NCBI RefSeq assembly: GCF_018446385.1
Contig: NC_056002.1
Location: 8,752,894-8,816,893, forward strand
Source of the DNA: Zingiber officinale
Taxonomy: Eukaryota > Streptophyta > Magnoliopsida > Zingiberales > Zingiberaceae
Length of the DNA: 64,000 bases
Direction: 5' to 3'
The translations under genes and the position numbers were made by a program. Positions 53,670 to 64,000 of this stretch are shown piece by piece. The notes beneath the pieces are model-generated. The model ran no database searches and had not been told where the DNA came from. It was given only the letters and a program-made list of their open reading frames with translations. Position 1 is the first letter of the stretch. The number at the start of each line of letters is the position of its first letter.

Positions 53670-56084
53670 TGTTGGAGTGTATACTGAAAGCCTAAGCTTT
53701 GTAAACATTCATTATGAATAAAAGAATCACATTTGGTCAAATTGTCTACATTTGTTTATAGTTGTTCATTTAATTTATATTGTAGATAACATAGTATGTG
53801 GTGTCACATGCAGAAGATGATGTTATCAGTACCTTATAAATTATAAACAGTAGCTCACGACCAAAATGGAAAGGAACAAACCATTAGAAGGTCGTAGTGT
53901 AATTAGGTATCAGTTTATCTTGACTGTATAATTACACTAGTACACTTAGAGTGTATTGAGTAGGACCATTTGAGGTCGTTTCTTTTATACTGACTTTATA
54001 AAGGAACAAAGACCTCAGTTATTATGGAAGTGTGTGCTCTTAATCCTAATATAATAACAAGCACATATATTTGATATTTATTTCTTTAATTTATCAATGG
54101 GTGAGATTTAGTTCGATGAATCAATAAACCCGATAAGTTGGGAAATGATATCACTTATAGTGTGTGTTGTTGATTATAAAAGGAAACTGTGTCCTAGAGA
54201 TACTAGGTTGATAATGTCCCCAAGAGGAGCTCATAAGGATTGTCATGTTAAACCCTGCAGGTGGATTTAGTCCGACATGACGATAAGGTTGAGTGGTACT
54301 ACTCTTAGACTAAGATATTAATTAAATGAGTTGTCAGTAACTCACTTAATTAGTGGACATTCGATATCTTAAACACAGGGAGACTAACACACTCATAATA
54401 AGAAGGAGCCCAAAATGTAATTTGGGATTGGTGCGGTAGTTCAATAATAGTTCTCTAGTGGAATGAATTATTATTGATAAAATTAAGTTGTGTGTTCGGG
54501 GTGAACACGGGATACTTAATTTTATCGAGAGACCAAAACCAATTCCTCCTCTCGGTCCCTATCGTAGCATCTTATTTATAGAGTACTATACCCACCTATA
54601 CCCACCTTCTATACCCACCTAAAGGGGGCCGGCCAAGCTAGCTTGGAATCAAGCTAGGGCCGGCCTAGGTATATATTAGGGTGGCCGGCCCTAGCTTGAA
54701 CCCAAGCTAGTGGGGGCCGGCCAAATTAAATTAAAAAAGAATTTTAATTTTAATTTTAATTTTTATTATGTGGAAGAAATAATTTATTAAAGAGAATTAA
54801 AATTAAAATATCTCTCTTGTAAAAGATTTACAAAAGATTAAAGAAAGAGATTAGATCTCTTTCCTTATTTGTAAATTTGTGAGATATTTTATTTTCTCTT
54901 TAAAATTATCCACATGTTGATAAAATTAAAATTATAGAAATTTCTTTTTATCAACCATGAAGAGATTTTTAAAGAGAAATTTTAATTTTAAAAATTTCCG
55001 GAAACAAATTAGGAAGTTTTAATTATTGATTAAAACTTGTCTAATTTATCTCTTTTGATGTGGCCGGCCATTAGAGATTAATTGGGGAAATTTTATTTTA
55101 TTTTTCTCAATTAAATCATGTCAAGGAAATTAAGGAAATTTTATTGTAATTAAATTTCCTAATTTTCCTAGGCCAAGGAATATAAAAGAATGGGTGAGGG
55201 TGCCTTCATGAGAGACAACCTCTATTATTTCTCTCCCTCTTTTATTCCTTGGAGTGGCCGGCCATCCTCTTCCTCTCTCCCTCTTTGTGGTGGCCGAAAC
55301 TCTCAAAGGCTTGGAGCTCTTGTGGCGGCCGGATACTACTTGGAGAAGAAGAAGAAGAAGAATGAGAGAAAGCTTGCATCTCTTGGAGCTTGGTTGGTGT
55401 TTCGTTCTTCATCCTTGGTAAAGCTTCTTTGTGGCCGAACCTAGCTAGGAGGAGAAGAAGGTGGTTGGTGGTTTCTCATCTTGGAAGATCGTTGCCCACA
55501 CAACGTCCGAGGTTAGAAGAGGAATACGATAGAAGATCAAGAGGTCTTTCTAGAAGGTATAACTAGTAGTTTTTCCTTTTCCGCATCATACTAGTTATTT
55601 ATGGAAATAATACCAAATACAAGAGGCTTACGTTCTAGTATTTCGAATATGTTTTTCGAAGTTGTGTTCTTTTATTTTTTTTTCCCCTTGTGATTTGATT
55701 GTTCTTTTCGGTTAACCTAAAGTTATTTTAGGAAATTAAATATTAGATTTCCATAAAAGGTTTTGTCTAGTCGGTGGTGGTTGCTCCCATATCCAAGAAG
55801 GTCGTGTGCCTCGCCACGTCAGTACTGGGAACCAATTATGGAAATTAATATTTAATGAAATTAATAACTTAAGGTGATTTGGGTCAAACGTGTTAAGTTC
55901 CGCAGGAGACCCAAGTCAAAACCTAAAAGAACAAATAGATTAAGTTTTGGATCAAACGTGTTAAGTTCCGCAGGCGATCCAAAATTTAATTTAAAAGAAC
56001 ACATGGTAGCTAGGAAAAGGTTCAGTCCTTTGTACAAAATTTTTGTACAGTGGAACCTCTAGGTTTTCCGAGTAGCAACCAACA
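53670..56084 (+). mobile_element. Copia 3' LTR (2.4 kb), plus strand
   Basis: It starts TGTTGGAGTGTATACTG and ends GTAGCAACCAACA. Preceded by pol and a polypurine tract, it is the 3' LTR. A TATA box lies at 55181 (TATAAAAG). It has several GGCCGGCC palindromes and GCTAGCTTGG repeats (about 54625-54725). A 79-bp direct repeat with GTGTTAAGTTCCGCAGG lies near 55888 and 55949. Confidence 0.9.
55181..55188 (+). promoter_or_regulatory. Copia LTR TATA box
   Basis: TATAAAAG, with the same context mirrored in the minus-strand LTR near 59630. By position this marks the U3/R border. Confidence 0.6.
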
Positions 56085-56742
56085 AGGACCATCCATGGTA
56101 GAGTGTTCTCTCGCAGACAATGACTAGTCATTTATCCTGACTATCCACGGGACTATCTATGGTAAAGTGTTCTCCAGCAGTCAGTGTTTGTTATATATTT
56201 GCTATATGTTGATCATGTATTTGTTCGTGTAGGTTTGGATGCACTATAGGTACTCCCGATTTGTTGGTTATTCTCGGTTGAGCAGGTTAGTGAAGTGATA
56301 TATTATTGATTATACTTTTAGTTAGTTGGTGATTTTATTGGGACACCTACGTCGATTAGTAAGTATTTTATCTAAGACTACATTCTTTGATCTTCTGTTA
56401 GTATATTATTCATGCACTATCTTCTTCTACCCACTGAGTGGTTGTACTCACTACTCAATGCTTTTCCTTTAACTTTCAGGTTACAGATAGAGAAGGTGTT
56501 GTGTCGCTCAGAGGTCTTGGCTGTCAATCCCACTCGAGTTCAGATTTTTGTTCGAGTTATTTGGGTTATTTTTCGATGCCTGTATTTACAATTTTCTTTC
56601 TGTATTAAATGCTCGAGTGTTGTTCTTAGCTTGTTAGTTAGTATAATCATTTGTTCATACATACATACACGCATTGTCATTTGTATCTAGTCGATTTTAT
56701 ATTGCATCGGTGTTATATTGACTTGAAATGGTATTGATGTAG
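56085..56742. other. Retrotransposon-like remnant, no gene
   Basis: It contains GGTAGAGTGTTCTC and GGTAAAGTGTTCTCC repeats (about 56098 and 56159) and a stretch like the 3' part of a chromovirus LTR (ACTCACTACTCAATGCTTTTCC). Not resolved. Confidence 0.4.
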
Positions 56743-57701
56743 TGATGAGGGGGCCCACCCCGTGGAGGATAGCTGCCACGGTGGAAGTAAAAGTCAAGGT
56801 GGTCAACGTTCAGATATCATCGATCAGTTGGGCGATAAGGTCAATGCTCATATATCATCTACCGGTCGGGCGATCATGTCCTGATCGGGGGGAGAAGATT
56901 CTAGTCCGATCCCGAGGGAGAAGGTTCCGATCTCCTGTCTGATCCCGAGGGGAGAAGGTTCCGATCTAATCCCACCTTTGACACAGGGATGTGTCAAATG
57001 ACCGACACTCAAGGGAGTAGTGGACGCCGGACAGAAGAGGAGATGATGTGCAGAAGCTGGGCCGAGCAACTACCCCACTCGGCCTTACGATAGGACTTGG
57101 TATTGGCACAGTGGAGCTTCGGCCGATCGGACGAGACAGGAGTAGCGAAGTTCCAGCTGAACGGGCGGGACACAGGAGAAGCGAAGTTTGGGCCAAGTAG
57201 CCAACCCGCTCAGGCAGCAACATACTCCCTCTATTATCCATCAACATCATTTTGGGAGTTAGTGCCGCTGACACCAGGCATGGACAACCAGAAGATCATA
57301 CGGTGAAAGCTTCCACTATCACTTCAGAGATATGCTCGGCCTATTAGGGTACTGTGTCAGGGACACTTTACTGATAAGTCTTTTCAGGGAAAACTTTGGG
57401 AAGCATGCTGACCTTGGGGAGCATGCACGTGCTCTACAGGAACTCTATATAAAGGGGGATCCAAGCATCGGCGGAGGTACACAATAGACACTATTCGTGC
57501 TACTGTTTATTTTTGTTGTTGCTCCGCATTCTACTTCATCACCGGTGACTGAGTTGAGCGTCGGAGGGCCAATGTCGGGGACCCCTTTCCTGACTCGGCA
57601 CTGACGTAATTTGTGTTTCAAGTCGGAGCGGAGTCTACAGGCGGTCAACGGGAGCGCGACATCCCCATCTTTCCATCTCATTGACTTTCAGACAGGATCA
57701 T
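56743..57701 (+). mobile_element. Ty3/Gypsy 5' LTR
   Basis: 959 bp, starting TGATGAGGGGG and ending AGACAGGATCA. A TATA box, CTATATAAAG, lies at 57445-57453. It is followed by TTTGGCGCCGTCTATGG (57705-57721), a primer site of the form used by plant Gypsy elements with an Asp-type tRNA. It is therefore a 5' LTR and the reference copy for this family in the window. Confidence 0.88.
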
Positions 57702-57747
57702 ATTTGGCGCCGTCTATGGAAACTTAACCTGCATCTGAGTTGAGAAG

Positions 57748-58728
57748 ATGGAGGATGTTGGATGACTCACCATCGTGACGCTCACCAAAGAGGAGCTCGA
57801 CATGCTCGTGCAAACCCGGGCGGCGAAGATGTTCGAGCAGCAGCAACAGCAGGCACTAGCCGATCGGCTAGTACAACAGCCGACGACATCGACAGCAGGA
57901 GGGCAAGCGGGATTAGGAGACCAACCGGAACCAGTTTCATATGGGAGAATAATAGAGGTCCGACCGGCACGCAGGAAGCGCCACTTGCGCCCATCCCATT
58001 TCATCACGCCTTGTACCAAACCCCCTCAGAAATAGCTCAGGCGAACCAGAAAAGGGTTTATCTTTGGACGATGCTCCCATTCGGGATATGCGAAAAGGAA
58101 AGGCACCTAGAAGTTACGCTTCGCCCGAGCGGATCAATCTACAGTTCTCTCGGGCGATCTCCCTCTACCCAGGCACTATACCCCAATGGCGATCGGGGAA
58201 TACAATAGAACGACCGGTCCAAATGATCATTTAGATAAGTTTGATAACGCGACCACGCTGCACCAGTACACAAATGGGGTGAAGTGCCAAGTCTTTCTCA
58301 CTACCCTCTCTGGCTCGGCGCAGCACTGGTTCCGAAGATTACCGGACGGATCCATACATATCTTTAAGGACTTTCAAGCTGCATTTCAGCACCATTTGCC
58401 AGCAGCCGACGTTATTAGAAGACGAGCCTCAGCCTCTTTGCCCTGAAGCAAGGATCAAAAGAAGTGCTCCGAACCTCTATCAGGCATTTCAATCATGTGG
58501 CCATAGATATACCCTCAGTCTCATCTGAGACGATGATGAACACCTTCACGCAGGAGTTGATTGAAGGAGAGTTCTTCCGGTTACTCATCAGGAAGCTGCC
58601 CAGGGACTTCGACCACCTACTCAGGAAGGCCAATGAATACATAAACATGGAAGAAGCCCAGACAGCGAGGAAGAAGGAAACGTCGGCCGAGCCTGCGTCG
58701 ACGCTCGAGAGGCGACCATCGAACAACC
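57748..58728 (+). pseudogene. Gypsy gag, broken and truncated
   Basis: Frames 57775-58035, 58186-58446 and 58464-58728 together encode a plant Gypsy Gag. Motifs include LTKEELDMLVQTRA near the start, then IGEYNRTTGPNDHLDKFDN, HWFRRLPDGSIHIFKDF, and PRDFDHLLRKANEYINMEEA. This is the retrotransposon gag domain that forms particles. Stops and frameshifts lie near 58035-58186 and 58446. The sequence is cut at 58729 by the Copia LTR. No zinc knuckle or Pol remains. Confidence 0.88.
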
Positions 58729-61333
58729 TGTTGGTTAGTCCTAGGAAAATGTACCGGTTCCACTGTACAAAAATTTTTGTACAAGTGTCGAACATTTCCT
58801 TAAATAACCTATTGTGTTCTTTAGAAGTTAAATTAGGAATCACAGACGGAACTTAACATCATTGATTCCAAATTTAACTTATCTATTCTTAATTATTTAG
58901 ATTTGAATCGCAAGCGGAACTTAACACTATTGATCCAAATCCTCCTATGTTATTAATTCCATTAAATATTAATTTCCAAAATTGGCTTCCAGGACTACAT
59001 GGCGAGGCACATGGCCTTCTTGGATATGGGAGCAACCACCACCGCCTAGATAAAGCCTTTTAAGGAAAGCTAATATTTAATTTCCTTAAATAACTCTAGG
59101 TTAACCAAAAAGAACAATCGAATCACAAATTCGAAAAACAAAGAAAACACAAACTCGAAAAATAAATTCGAAAAACTAGATCTAATGCCTCTTGTATTTG
59201 AAATTCATACAAAAAAATAACTAGTATGATGCGGAAATTAATTACTAATTATACCTTCCTTTGTATGCAACGACCTCTTGATCTTCTATCGTATTCCTCT
59301 TCTAACCTCGGACGTTGTGTGGGCAACGATCTTCCGAGATGAGAACCACCAAGCATCTTCTTCTTCCTTCTAGGTTTCGGCCACCAAGAGTCCTTCTTGA
59401 TGGATAGGTTCGGCCACCACCAATGCTCCAAGGGATGCTAGAGACTAGGCTTCCTTTCTCTTCTTCTTCTCCTTGCTTGATCCGGCCACCAAGAGAACTC
59501 CACCAATGAAGAAGTTTCGGCCACAATAAGGAGAGGAGAGAAAAAGAGGGGCCGACCACACCACCAAGGAAGAGAGGGAGGAAGAAAAAGAATAAAGTTA
59601 TTCACCATGAAGGAACCTCTACCCCCTCTTTTATATTCTTTGGTCTTGGCAAATAAGGAAATTTTAATAAAAACTTCCTTAATTCCTTTGCCATGAAAAT
59701 GAAAATTTATTTAATTAAAAATAATTTTCTTTTCTTAATTATAATGGTCGGGCACTTTTAATCCCCAATCAAGGAAAGTTTAATTCACACAAGAATTAAA
59801 ACTTCCTAATTTGCTTCCAGAAATTTATAAAAAATTTCTCTAATAATTTTTTCCTTCATGGTGGTTTGTAAAAAGGAAATTTTATAAATTAAAATCTTTC
59901 TTTTAAACATGTGGATGATTTCCAAAAAGGAAAGTTATCTCTAAAAATTAAAATCTCCTTTCAATCTACAAATAAGGAAAGATATCAAATCTTTTCTTAA
60001 TCTTTTGTAGAAACTAATAAAAGAGAATATTTAATTTTTAAACTCTCTTTTAAATCATGAACATGGTTAAAAAAGGAAAGTTTTCTCAAAATTAAAATCT
60101 ACCTTTCAATCTACAAATAAGTGAAATCTTTTCTTAATATTTTGTAGAAAGCTATAAAAGGAAAGATTTAAATTTTTAACTCTCTTTTAAAACCATGGAA
60201 TCCACATAAGAAAAATTTTAAAAAATAAAATTACCTTTTATTTTAATAGGGCCGGCCACCTAAGGTTGGGTTCAAGCTAGGGCTGGCCACCTCATGAACC
60301 CATGAACTATGCCTTTGGCCGGCCCTAGCTTGGACTCCAAGCTAGCTTGGCCTCCAAGCTAGCTTGGCTGGCCCCTATAGGATGGGTAAGAAGGTGGGTA
60401 TAGGTGGGTATAGTACTCTATAATTAAGAGGCTACGATAGGGACCAAGAGGAGGAATTGGTTTTGGTCTCCCGATGAAATTAAGCATCCCGTGTTCGCCC
60501 CGAACACATAACTTAATTTCATCAATAATAATTAATTCCACTAAAGAACTATTATTGAACTACCGCACCAATCCCAAATTACATTTTGGGTTCCTTATTA
60601 TGAGTGTGTTAGTCTCCCTGTGTTTAAGATATCGAATGTCCATTAATTCAAATGAGTTACTGACAACTCACTTAATTAATATCTAGTTCCAAGAGTAGTA
60701 TCACTCAACTTTATCGTCATGTCGGACTAAGTCCACCTGCAGGGTTTAACATGACAATCCTTATGAGCTCCTCTTAGGGTCATTCTCAACCTAGATTACT
60801 AGGACACAGTTTTCTTCTATAATCAACAACACACACTATAAGTAATATCATTTCCTAACTTATCGGGGTTATTGATTTATCGAGCTAAATCTCACCCATT
60901 GATAAGTCAAAGAAATAAATACTAAATATATGTGTTTGTTATTATATTAGGATTAAGAGCACACACTTCCATAATAACTAAGGTCTAGTTCTTTTATCAA
61001 GTCAGTATAAAAAGATTTACCTAAAATGGTCCTACTCAATATACTTACAGTGTACTAGTATAATTTATTAGTCAAGATAAACTAATACCTAATTACACTA
61101 CGACTATTCCAATGGTTTGTTCCTTTCCATTATAGTCATGAGCAACTGTTTATAATTTATAAAGAACTGATAACATGATCTTCTGTGTGTGACACCACAC
61201 ACCATGTTATCTACAATATAAATTAATTGAAAAATTACACTTAACAAATAAATGTAGATATTTGACCATTGTGATTCTTTATTTCTAAATAAATGTTTAT
61301 ACAAAAGCTAGGCTTTTAGTATACACTCTAACA
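58729..61333 (-). mobile_element. Copia 3' LTR (2.6 kb), minus strand
   Basis: Plus-strand ends are TGTTGGTTAGTCC and CACTCTAACA; it is the reverse orientation of the LTR at 53670-56084. A polypurine tract (minus ATAAGTGGGAGAT) lies at 61334-61346. It inserted into the Gypsy gag. The GGCCGGCC and GCTAGCTTGG segments are present at about 60245-60375. Confidence 0.9.
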
Positions 61334-63419
61334 ATCTCCCACTTATACTAAAAGACTATGTTGCCATACATTTGATTCCCAACCCTTCAACATGCCCATC
61401 AAAAGCTCTTGCCTTAAGGACCTTAGTGAAAGGATCTATAGGTCATCACCTGATGTAATCTAGGCGGCAACAACTTCTCTTCGTTTATACGATTTCTCGT
61501 ATTGGGTGGTACTTGCGCTCTATTGTGTTTACTTACCTTATGAACTTATGGTTTCTTCGAGTTTGCTAATGCACCACTATTATTACAATAAATTGTAATA
61601 ATTTTTGGGCAACCCAGAAAATATGTCTAAGTCCATCATGAAGTATCTGAGCCATACAACTTCTATGACTGCCTCAGAGGCTGGCACTTACTCAGCTTCT
61701 TATGGTGGAGTCCGAAAAAGCACATTTGCTTATCACTCTTCCATAGTTATAACTTCACTTCCTAAAGTAAACACAAAAACCCCGAGGTCGACTTACTATT
61801 GTCCCTATCTGATTGAAAGTCAAAATCCGTGCAACTCACAGGGAGCAAATCGTCTGCTTGGTAGACTAGCATATAATCTCTAGTCCTTCTCAGGTACTTT
61901 AATATATGCTTCACAGTAGTCCAATGTCCTTGTCCAGGGTTACTTAGATATCTGCTAACTATGCCCTCGGCAAAACAAATTTAGATCTCGTGCATAGCAT
62001 ACATTAGGCTTCCGACAGCCGAAGCATAAGGAACTGCCTTCATTTCCTCTATCTCCTTTGATGTCTTCGGAGACATCTCTTTAGATAAAGCTACTCCATG
62101 CTGAAAAGGTAAGAAACCTTTCTTGGAGTTTTACATGCTTAAAACGAGCAAGGATTATTTCAATATATGAAGCTTGGGATAAGTAAAATATATTTTTTTC
62201 TTACGATCTCTTTGATCCCAAGAATATATGCATTCTCCCAAGTCCTTCATATCGAATTGTTTGGACAACCATACCCTTACTTCTGACAACACTTTGATAT
62301 TGTTTCCAACTACCAAAAATGTTATCTACGTATAGTATAAGAAATACCACCACGTTTCCATCACACTTCTTGTATACACAAAACTCATTCGGTTATAAAA
62401 TAAATCCATAGGTCTGGATTACTTTATTAAACTGGATGTACCAAGACCTTGAAGCTTTACTTCAGTCCATAGACTGATTGAGCTTACACACAAGATGCTC
62501 TTTGCTCTTTGCAATGAACCCTTCTGGTTGCTTTATATGGATGTTTTCTCTAAGACTTCCATTAAGGAAAGTTGTCTTGACATCCACTTGCTAAATCTCA
62601 TAGATAAAAGAATCCGGATAGACTTAAGCATGACTACCGGAAAAAAAGTTTCCTTTTTCAACAAGCCTTGCTTTGAAAGTTTCTACCTTCTTGTCTATCC
62701 CTCTTTTCCTATTGTAGACTTATTTTCACCCAATGGCTTTTACACCATTTGGTGATTTTATAAGCTCCCAGACTCTATTAGAATACATATATTCTAATTC
62801 TGTATTCTTTGCAAAGATGTTGCATCTTTATCTTGGAGTACTTCGTCATATGTCCGGAGATCAAGTTTATGTCCACCAGGGATCGAGTCCAAAGACTCTC
62901 CCAAAACATGAATCTTTCAGGTTGCCTAACAACCCTCCCACTACGACGAGGTACTTTCTGCAATTGTGTAACATTTGTGATACGTGTTGTAGTTTCTTGT
63001 AATATTTCATCTTATACAGTTGGTACTAGGTTAGACGTGTCCTTTAATTTCTTTAAGAACAATTTTTACTCATGGGCTTGTGGTTCATAGTATAGTCCTT
63101 TTCTAAAATCGGGCATTGGTGCCATCAGTGACCTTCCGATTTTAATGACTATAAATCTCTTTTCATTTTTCTAGGATAACTCACAAACAAGTAAACTCAT
63201 GTCCAACTTATCAGTGTCTCTCACATGCTAGACCACCCAAATTCGAATATGCTTCAGACTAGGCTTACGCCCATTCTGTAATTCTATGGGAGTAGAAAGT
63301 TCTGACTTAGAAGGTACTACGTTCACTTCCGTTTCCAGTATATATCCTTAAAACGATTTTGGTAATTTTCTGAATAACTCATCTTCGATCTAATTATTCC
63401 ATAAGAGCCTTATACCTTC
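61334..63419 (-). pseudogene. Copia pol remnant, minus strand
   Basis: The minus strand encodes scattered parts of the same polyprotein as 52334-53648: an RNase H region near 61650-61730, a reverse transcriptase block near 62000-62200 (YIEIILARF), and near 62960-62780 the junction before the reverse transcriptase, PRRSGRVVRQPERFMFW. It has many stops and frameshifts and is much more decayed than the plus-strand copy. It ends where the LTR at 63420 begins. Confidence 0.8.
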
Positions 63420-64000
63420 TGTTGGAATGTATACTAAAAGCCTAGCTTTTGTAAACATTTATTTTTGAAATAAAAGAATTACATTGGTCAATATCTACAT
63501 TTATTTGTTAAATGTAATTGTTCAATTAATTTATATAGTAGACAACATGGTGTGTGGTGTCACACACAGAAGATCATGTTGATGGTTCTTTATAAATTAT
63601 AAACAGTTGCTCACGACTAAGATGGAAAGGAACAAACCATCGGAATAGTCGTAGTATAATTAAGTATTAGTTTATCTTAATTAATAAATTACACTAGTAC
63701 ACTCTAAGTGTATTGAGTAGGACCATTTAGGTAAGTTCTTTTTTTACTGACTTAATAAAAGAACTAAACCTTAGTTATTATGGAAGTGTGTGCTCTTAAT
63801 CTTAATATAATAACAAGCACATATATTTAATATTTATTTCTTTGACTTATCAAATGGTGAGGTTTAGCTCGATAAATCAATATGCCCGATAAGTTGAGAA
63901 ATGATATTATTTATAGTATGTTTTGTTGATTATAGAAGGAATCTGTGTCCTAATTATCTAGGTTGAAAATGTCCCCAAAAGGAGCTCACAAGGATTGTCA
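63420..64000 (+). mobile_element. Start of a third Copia LTR, runs off the window
   Basis: It starts TGTTGGAATGTATAC and aligns with the first 580 bases of the LTR at 53670. It appears to have inserted into the minus-strand pol remnant. Whether it is a solo LTR or a full element lies outside the window. Confidence 0.88.

Noticed and set aside
55190-55444. 84-codon frame in a Copia LTR
   Set aside because: It lies just after the LTR TATA box and is leader sequence; the minus-strand LTR copy does not keep it open.
56085-56742. Complete LTR of a chromovirus
   Set aside because: Some phrases look LTR-like, but I could not find both ends or a primer site, so it is left as an unresolved remnant.

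Overview
This window looks like nuclear DNA of a flowering plant. The evidence is genes with GT-AG introns, a coiled-coil NB-LRR immune receptor, a plant-type MACPF protein, and dense nested Ty1/Copia, Ty3/Gypsy, MULE, PIF/Harbinger, LINE and SINE sequences. The overall look of the LTR families suggests a monocot, perhaps the ginger order, but nothing in the sequence proves that.

Only three genes look intact: a small dCTP pyrophosphatase gene of the all-alpha MazG type (13891-14608, +, two exons), a single-exon CC-NB-LRR gene (21564-18760, -), and a seven-exon MACPF gene of the NSL1/CAD1 type (43668-38527, -). The exon joins of both spliced genes were worked out by hand and keep frame throughout.

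Layout. 1-514: truncated second copy of the 3' end of the NB-LRR gene. 515-9166: nested retrotransposons. Two Gypsy 3' ends of one family face outwards (515-1735 on -, about 1810-9166 on +). A 650-bp TRIM (2050-2699) lies inside, and the + strand LTR is split by foldback elements (4318-5130) and by a complete but non-autonomous Copia-type element (5225-8750). 9248-11110: degenerate PIF/Harbinger transposase, a perfect hairpin, and a tRNA-derived SINE with a 17-bp target duplication. 11111-18320: the pyrophosphatase gene and quiet AT-rich DNA. 18325-21600: the NB-LRR gene.

22313-37391: a 15-kb composite bounded by long, diverged inverted repeats. It holds a broken MULE transposase with a SWIM finger and an OTU-like domain, several LTR elements nested in one another (one solo LTR has a perfect CAATA duplication), a Harbinger fragment and two adjacent MITE-like elements. 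37392-44400: the MACPF gene and its flanks. 44930-50812: a tandem array of diverged units of about 330 bp, interrupted by a nearly full-length RTE-type LINE with a 17-bp target duplication (45001-48214) and by a solo Gypsy LTR (49584-50402), and ended by a truncated LINE. 52334-64000: two Copia elements of one family in opposite orientation around a Gypsy 5' LTR and broken gag, plus the start of a third LTR.

The three host genes have unrelated roles (nucleotide pool cleaning, pathogen recognition, cell-death control) and form no operon or visible cluster. Most of the window is retrotransposon history, and target duplications and interruptions often give the order of insertion.
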